A stretch of 64,000 bases of DNA from Cryptomeria japonica (lineage: Eukaryota > Streptophyta > Pinopsida > Cupressales > Cupressaceae), in assembly GCF_030272615.1 (NCBI RefSeq), contig NC_081414.1, positions 51,303,136 through 51,367,135 on the forward strand. The letters are read 5' to 3'. How positions within the stretch are numbered: the first letter of the stretch is position 1; each line of letters starts with the position of its first letter. The notes under the pieces are model-generated. The model was not told the DNA's origin and did not search any database. It was given only the letters and a program-made list of their open reading frames with translations. The position numbers and the translations under genes are program-made. This document shows positions 58,176 through 64,000 of the stretch, piece after piece.

Positions 58176-58560
58176 CTAGGGGTTGTACCCTTTCATGAGG
58201 TGAATTGAGTATGATGTAGAGTACATCAGTCCCAAAGCTACTTGCAGAATTTTACAGCAAGATTGATGTAGAGTGGAGCTATTCCACAAGAGGAGCATCA
58301 AGTTGCAGGTTGTTGATGTTGAACAGTGAAGTTTGACATTGTATGTTTTACTTTCACCTTGGCATTGTTGTCAAAGGGGGAGAAGAACTATGTGATTATG
58401 GAGAGAAGAATTATACGACTAACAGATAAAAGATCTACAGCCAGCTACCAACTGAAGACAAGGAGAGTACATGGTAAAATGTAAATCAAGATTCCTATTC
58501 ATAATCACAACAATCAATGGTATTGATATTTGTATTTCCATCAATACCAAAGGGGGAGAT
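58176..58560 (+). other. Copia D 3' untranslated stretch with two polypurine tracts
   Basis: No gene. TCAAAGGGGGAGAAG lies at about 58371 and CAAAGGGGGAGAT ends at 58560 against the LTR. Confidence 0.8.
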
Positions 58561-59966
58561 TGTTGGCATTTGCATGAAGATTGCATTAATGAAATGTTAT
58601 GTTGTCATTGATATCAATTAACCGGTAATGATATTGTTGTTTTGTAACCGGTAGGAAAAGCTAGTGAAGGGAACTGTAATTGGTAGGTGAGTTTGTGGAG
58701 TGAACGGGTATTGCTAAGTATTGGAGAGTTGAACTAGTAAACCCTACCTATTGATTTGATAAACCATAATAGATTAAATTGGTTGTATTGGTTTATGATC
58801 TGATGATGCACAATAATGATTATGACACATATGCATATTGTATAAAGAGAGTTTCAAAGTGTTTTTGGTGCGTTAAGATAACAGTTTTTATCTCGGGAAT
58901 GAGCAAGTATATTGCATGTAATGCAAAATGTGTGATGAGTTACTAAGTTTCATGAAGTGGTGATCAAGGAGCGGTCGAGTCTTTCTTGAATGATGTACAA
59001 AGTTTGTTATGTAATCCAACCGTCATACTTGAACCGATTTGTTTGTAATGTCTATGAGAGGATTAGGTTTTTGTTGTGTTACCGACCTATTGATTTGTTT
59101 ATAAGGTCGATTAGTTATTTTGTTTCAGAGTTGGCAAAGTTTTAGTTGAGTGTCTGGTTGTCGAATCGGATGATGTATCTACAATTTGTGTAAAGGCAGA
59201 TAGGAGCATGAAAAGGATATGAACAAGCAAGTGTAGTGCTATTCAAACAGATCAACAAACTCTTGTTGTTTTTTAACAATTACACCAATAAAATCCCCTA
59301 ACCAGGTAAGCTCTAACAAGCTTAGTGTTATTCAAATCCTCTAACTAGGTGGTCCATTATCTTGGATTTCAAATCCTTTATCGAGGTTACTCCTCATAGG
59401 GTATTGCTTCTAATAGGGCATTATAGTCAATCCCTTAACCGAGTGGTCCCTAACAGGATCTGTTCTTAACAGGACTTTTTGTAAAGCTTTAACAGGCTTG
59501 GATCCTAACAGGGCAAACTTCAGAAGAGTTCAAATAGTTAACTTATGAGTCTCAGCTCACCATGGTTTTTCCCATTTGGGTTTCCACGTCAAAAATATTG
59601 TGTCAAGTGGTGAATGTTTTTGTGGTTATGTTTACTATGGTTGAATTGCTTAACTACTTAATCCACTTTGATAAGTCATGTTAACCAACAACAATCTAAA
59701 ATGAGGTTTTACTTATGTCAATAAAGTATTTGGATGTTTGTGAGTTTCAATTTGTTTACTGTTAATCTGTTGTAATAGACAACTAGTTTATCTTGATAGT
59801 GATATTGTATTTATAGTTCAGTGATTTAACTTGCCAGTTTAAAGTTTGTTTTGAGAGGTTGATTTTGAGATTGGTGAAAGTTTATATTAGTTTTTCTATA
59901 TGTTGATTCACCCCCCCCCCCCCTCTCAGTAGTTGATCGGATCCTTATTCTTTCATCATACCATCA
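58561..59966 (+). repeat. Copia D 3' LTR
   Basis: 1406 bp matching 52650-54052 with scattered, mostly transitional differences. Confidence 0.94.
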
Positions 59967-60161
59967 ACTTTTCCCTTTACTGGGTCTTCCACGTCAAAAT
60001 TATTGGTGTTGTGTGCTATGTTCTTTCATTCTTTATCTTTCACTGTGTTGTTTATATTGTGCTCTGGTAAATGGTTTATAATCTGCATTAATTTCTTATA
60101 CTTGTGGAAAACTGATTCACACCCCCCCCCTCTCAGTTTCCCGATATCAGAGATTCTAACA
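59967..60161 (+). repeat. Copia C 3' LTR, second part
   Basis: Resumes the C LTR at TTTTCCCTTTACTGGG and ends at GATTCTAACA. It is followed by the CAACA duplication at 60162-60166. Confidence 0.93.
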
Positions 60162-60166
60162 CAACA

Positions 60167-61665
60167 CACTTCCTCATGCTACCATCCTTTTTCTTTACCA
60201 ATATACTATAAGTGAAAACAAACTAGAACTCAATTTGATGTGATCCATATCTAGTAGCTCTTTTATTTCCTTCTCTATCTCTTCCTTCTAAATTTTAGGG
60301 TGATTACAATGAGTGGTTATCACCAACCTTGCACCTATTTCAAGTTTAATAATGTGTTATAACCCTCGATCAAGTGGAAATATTAGGGGAATTCCTTGAA
60401 AAACCTTGCTATGATTGTCCAAAATAACTTGTATACCAATGCGGTAAGAATCCTTCTTGTTCATGGATGATTATTTTGGAATGGTCAAGCAACTATCCAC
60501 CCAAGCTACTTGTCCTCTCCTAAATTCTCTTTCCATATTTTTAGCAGAAATTACTTAGGGTGCTACATTTTGGATTTTGTTGAGAACTACAGTTTCCTTT
60601 CCTTCACTTCTAACTTTAATATCACAAATTGGTAATTCTATGAAATTTTTTTCTTAAATATTGCATCCACTATACTCCAAGTACCATTTCTACAGATCTC
60701 CCAATCTAACTATATAGAAATTCTTACATATTACATGATCTCCAACTGTCATTTTTAGCTATCAAATTATTTATGCATGTGATATGGTAAACCCATCAAC
60801 TATAATCACATTGAACCCTTTGAAATTATTAACTACTAAAAGCATCTTTTTAGCACCAAACCCTTGTCAATAAATTGTGAGTTGGTCCATTTTTAATCAA
60901 GACAATGAGCTTTTGGCCTTCTAGTACTCTATAAATCTTGAAATGTTTGTATGTTTGAGTTCCAAAAAGAACCACATGAGTTCCTTTAGTGAAGCCTTTC
61001 CCTTCATTAGATTCTTCATTTCATTCTCAAATTCAACTTCTTATGTTTTCTCATTTGATCTAACTTTGTTGTCTCCATGTTTTCTTAGATGAGTTCATTT
61101 TTGTTGTCTTCATTTCTATCTAATGCTGGTAAAATATTTTGTGTGCTTGATTCTCCCTTTATAGAACTTCTTGTGGTTTATAAGTGGAGCATTAGCAAAG
61201 GATTTACTCCAAGGTAAGGAAGACTCCAAATTTGAGTGTCCTACTTGCCTCTTGAAGATTTAACAACCTCAATGCCTTGATTAGTCTCTTAAGTGGTGCT
61301 GCTAACCCTTCTACAAATAGAATCATGATCCTTTTGTCAAATACTTCAAGAAATTTTATATTTATCCTTTGAAAGTCACCCTAGTAGTGTGTCACTAATT
61401 CGTGGTGTTTTAGTTGTGCCAATTCTGGAAAGTGGTTATTTTATTCAACCTTATTAAACATTTCAATCAAACGTTGGTTGAACTCTTCAAAAGTAGTGAT
61501 GACACTATGCCCTTGTGTCACTATTCCATAGTACCACCATTCATGGGTCACCCCTTCCAATGTTTGGAGGAAAAGTGATGGCTTCTTCTTTACATATTAA
61601 ATTTAGAGATATGTGGTCCAAGCACAAGATTAACACTTTTGTGCCCCATTACGAAGTCTAAGGAA
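60167..61665 (-). pseudogene. Element E gag, protease and RT N-part, heavily decayed
   Basis: From the left on the minus strand: VKKKDGSMRKCV-like RT sequence directly beside copia C, then protease and linker remains to about 61200. A recognisable gag capsid lies at about 61260-61600 (WWYYGIVTQGH, TTFEEFNQRLIEMFN, LFVEGLAAPLKRLI). Many stops are present. The 5' LTR of E would be to the right but is not reached: LINE J begins at about 61666. Confidence 0.78.
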
Positions 61666-61708
61666 TTAGTCCCCCCTGATATCTATTCTTTCTTCCCTTT
61701 GGGGCACC

Positions 61709-63016
61709 TTGGTGGCAGATTACTTTGACATTATTTATAGTGGAAATATGAGATTGGCTAAATGGAAGCCGATTGACTTTTTGGTTGTTGATCATGATTT
61801 GAAATTGCAGTATACCAAGGTCCTCAGTGAGAGGGTGGTTATCCTTTCTGATGTTGAGGACAAATTGGTTTGGATTAAGAATATTTCTAGCAAATATATG
61901 GTGAGGGATGGTTATAATTCCCTCATGAAGGATAATGATCACCTTGCTTGGCCGTATAAACTTTTTTGGCATTCAGCCTGTTTGCCAAAAGCTAGTGCTT
62001 TTGCTTGGTTGGCAATTCAAGATAGGGTTCTCACAGGCATGAGATTGGACAGGTTGGGTATCACAGTTGCTTTCACATGTGTGTTGTGTAATAAACACCT
62101 AGAATCCTCTTCCCATCTCTTTTTACATTGTGACTTTGCATATCAATGTTGGCAGTGGTTGTTTGATAAATTGAATTTGACATTTGTTATGGGAAATGAC
62201 CTGATTACCTTCTTTAGTTCTTGGCCACTTTTGTTTACTTCATCCTTTTATGCGTGTTTATGGATTATTTCTCCATCTATTCTAATATGGAATATTTGGT
62301 TAGAGTGTAATAATAGGATCTTTAGAAACACTAGCTCTTCTCTCCATGAGGTTCTACTGAAGATTGAATCGTCCATTTCTGAGGTTGCTTTGTCGCATAT
62401 ATGTAGGAACTTGGATAATCTCACTTCTTTTTCTCATTGGGATAGTAGGGTGACTAGAGTTTGGAGCATGCTATCCGCTCTTCCTTCCCATGGTTCAATT
62501 TTGATAAAAGGTGATGTTTTAAATAAAAGAAAGTTGGCATCTTAGAAACCACCTCCTCTTGGTAAGTGCAAGTTGAACTTTGATGGTGCCTCTCATGGAA
62601 ATCCGAGTTTAGCTGGGGTATGTATGGTGATTTTTGACCATCACACTCATATTATTCATGCTAGGTGTCATGCAATTGGTATTCAGTCTAATAATTTTGT
62701 TGAATTTAAGGCTTTGTCTTTGGGTCTGGAATTGGCTATTTCCCTTGGTATTAAAGACCTCATTATTGAAGGGGACTCATTGGTAATCATTCAGAGTGTG
62801 TTAAAAAAGAAATCTCATTGTTGGCAATTGCAATATCTTCTTGACCTTATCCTTCAGCAATTGGAATCCTTTGATTCTTTCTTCATTACTCATTGTTATA
62901 GAGAAATTAATCGAGTAGCAGATTTTTTAGCTAATCTTACTATTGATAGTAATGCTATTCTTCATGATATAAGCTCTGTTGAAATTCCTATTTCAGTTTT
63001 GGAATCCTTACAATAA
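61709..63016 (+). pseudogene. LINE J ORF2 C-terminus: zf-RVT and RNase H
   Basis: The first 278 codons contain the reverse-transcriptase zinc-binding domain (FWHSACLPKASAFAWL, CVLCNKHLESSSHLFLHC), the L1 C-terminal Cys/His motif. A single TAG at 62543 precedes, in the same frame, an RVT_3 RNase H (62573-63016). Its four acidic residues are visible: NFDGAS, FVEFKAL, IEGDS and RVADFLAN. Plant L1 elements often end in RNase H. The RT and endonuclease domains are absent, so it cannot move itself. Confidence 0.86.
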
Positions 63017-64000
63017 TCTTGTGGTCTTTTTGTCTCTGACTTTTGATAAATTGTCCCTCTATTGCCAGTCTAGATAGGCATTATTATTGTTTATGCTCAG
63101 CTGGTAATCCGATTCTGTATGTGAATTGTCAGATGCATAGTTTGGCTGCGAGCTGGCATAAGCATTAAGGGTGACTATCTTTATTGGCTCTGGTTCATTA
63201 TTTTTATCTTCAAAAAATCTTTTGAGAGTGTCAGCATACTTTGCTATTATTTTTCTCTCCTATTATTTTTCTCTCAAAGCTTTTTTTCGAGGTTGCTCTC
63301 AAGCGAGGGATTTTGACCACATGTTTTTGATTAAATGTGATGGGCCATGGCTTTCTATGTAATGATTATTGGTGTTCTATTTATTGGCTTCAGGGGAGAT
63401 TGTATAGTACCTCTCATAGAGGCGATTGTGAGGTTTAATTATTATTGGCTTTTTGTGGTTCACTCGCTATACATCTCTTTAAATGATTGTTTGGAAATGT
63501 GTTTTTTACACATAAGCGGATCATGCATTATTATAAAAAGTGTTTATGATCAGCTGGTAATCTAACTCTGTATGTGGTATTTGTTGCCATATACATAGTG
63601 TGGTTGCGAGCTGTCATAAGCATTATGGGAGACTATGTTTATTGGCTTTATTTCGTTCTTTTTATCTCAAAAATGCTTTGAGAGTGGCGGCATGTTTTGT
63701 CATTGTTTTTTCTCTCATAGCTTTTTTCGAGGTTGCTCTCATATGTGGGATATGAATTGCATGTTTTGATTAATTGTGACGTGCCTTGGCTTTCAATATA
63801 ATGATCATTGTTGTACTATTTATTGGCTTCAATGGAGATAGTATGGTACTTCTCACAGAGGCGATTATGAGGTTTAATGATTTTGTGGCTCACCCAAGAT
63901 GCATCTCTTAAAATGATTTTTTGGAGACTTGCTTTTTTCACATGAGTGGATCATTCATTATTATGAAAGGTGGCTAAATTATTATAGGCCTTTGTTTTTA
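63017..64000 (+). repeat. LINE J 3' region: tandem duplication of about 453 bp
   Basis: Two diverged copies start at TTATGCTCAGCTGG (63091) and TTATGATCAGCTGG (63544) and run in parallel to the window end. Both contain GAGGTTGCTCTCA, GGCTTTCTATGTAATGAT-type and GAGGCGATT landmarks. No gene is credible in either. Confidence 0.82.

Larger units (their letters stand above)
52650..59966 (+). mobile_element. Copia D: Ty1/copia element in the 3' LTR of C
   Basis: LTRs of 1403 and 1406 bp (52650-54052, 58561-59966), TGTTGGCATT to CCATCA. The flanks GTTTT (52645-52649) and ACTTT (59967-59971) are a decayed 5-bp duplication, since the intact C LTR reads GTTTTTCCC here. Domains run gag, protease, integrase, RT, RNase H with many stops. 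It is the innermost, hence latest, insertion of this nest. Confidence 0.94.
46527..60161 (+). mobile_element. Copia C: Ty1/copia element in E, its 3' LTR split by copia D
   Basis: Complete apart from the nested D. The 5' LTR is 46527-47709, the internal region 47710-51603, and the 3' LTR is in two parts (51604-52649 and 59967-60161). Perfect 5-bp duplication CAACA. Gag, integrase and RT are broken, and RT lacks its catalytic core. Confidence 0.94.
61666..64000 (+). mobile_element. LINE J, 5'-truncated, runs off the window
   Basis: Only the C-terminal part of a plant L1-type ORF2 and the 3' untranslated region are present, as is typical of incomplete reverse transcription. The left border with E gag is uncertain by about 30 bp. 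The 3' end, A-tail and target duplication lie outside the window. Confidence 0.82.

Noticed and set aside
61709-63016. Host RNase H gene
   Set aside because: The RVT_3 RNase H follows a zf-RVT domain in the same frame and is bordered by retroelement debris, so it is the end of a LINE ORF2.

Overview
This 64 kb window is eukaryotic plant DNA made almost entirely of transposable elements. The evidence is Ty1/copia elements primed from an initiator-methionine-type tRNA, Ty3/gypsy chromoviruses, a Tat/Ogre-type gypsy element with two RNase H domains, plant LINE proteins (DUF4283 with a CCHC knuckle, zf-RVT, RVT_3 RNase H) and a plant mobile domain (PMD) gene. I see no ordinary host gene, tRNA, rRNA or bacterial feature. 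The density and depth of nesting suggest a large-genome seed plant, possibly a gymnosperm, but the species cannot be told from the sequence.

Layout, outermost first. Element E is an old gypsy element on the minus strand. Its 3' LTR remnant is at 11975-13058 and its coding pieces are at 13059-13498, 44834-46526 and about 60167-61665. Chromovirus I (6258-11974, minus) lies in or against E's 3' LTR, and copia A (window start to 6257, plus) is nested in the 3' LTR of I. A LINE-like ORF1-only sequence H (minus) entered E's integrase with a perfect 17-bp target duplication. H is split by LTR element G (about 14358-43913, minus, no recognisable gag or pol). G is split twice: by Tat/Ogre-type element F (17346-33895, minus, perfect TTTAT duplication) and by copia B (34802-41979, plus). 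The right-hand part of E is split by copia C (46527-60161, plus, perfect CAACA duplication), and the 3' LTR of C is split by copia D (52650-59966, plus). A 5'-truncated LINE J (plus) fills 61666 to the end.

Most coding regions are broken by stops and frameshifts. Exceptions are the 765-codon gag of F and the 504-codon RT-RNase H frame of copia B. F is the youngest element by its LTRs: 12 differences in 800 bp with no gaps, counted by eye. Even so its pol carries about ten single stops, almost all explained by C-to-T change at CGA or CAG codons.

The most interesting object lies between the integrase and the 3' LTR of F: a GC-rich plant-mobile-domain gene in antisense to the retroelement. It has a TATA-like box, a 22-codon first exon, a GTAAGT donor, a 786-bp predicted intron and a second exon of about 1.98 kb. 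The intron holds seven 25-nt hairpins with nearly constant loops and stems that change in a compensatory way. It also holds an array of CGCGTC motifs whose reverse complement recurs many times in the 5' leader of F. An antisense intron is not removed from the retroelement's own RNA, so such a gene could be carried through retrotransposition with its intron intact.
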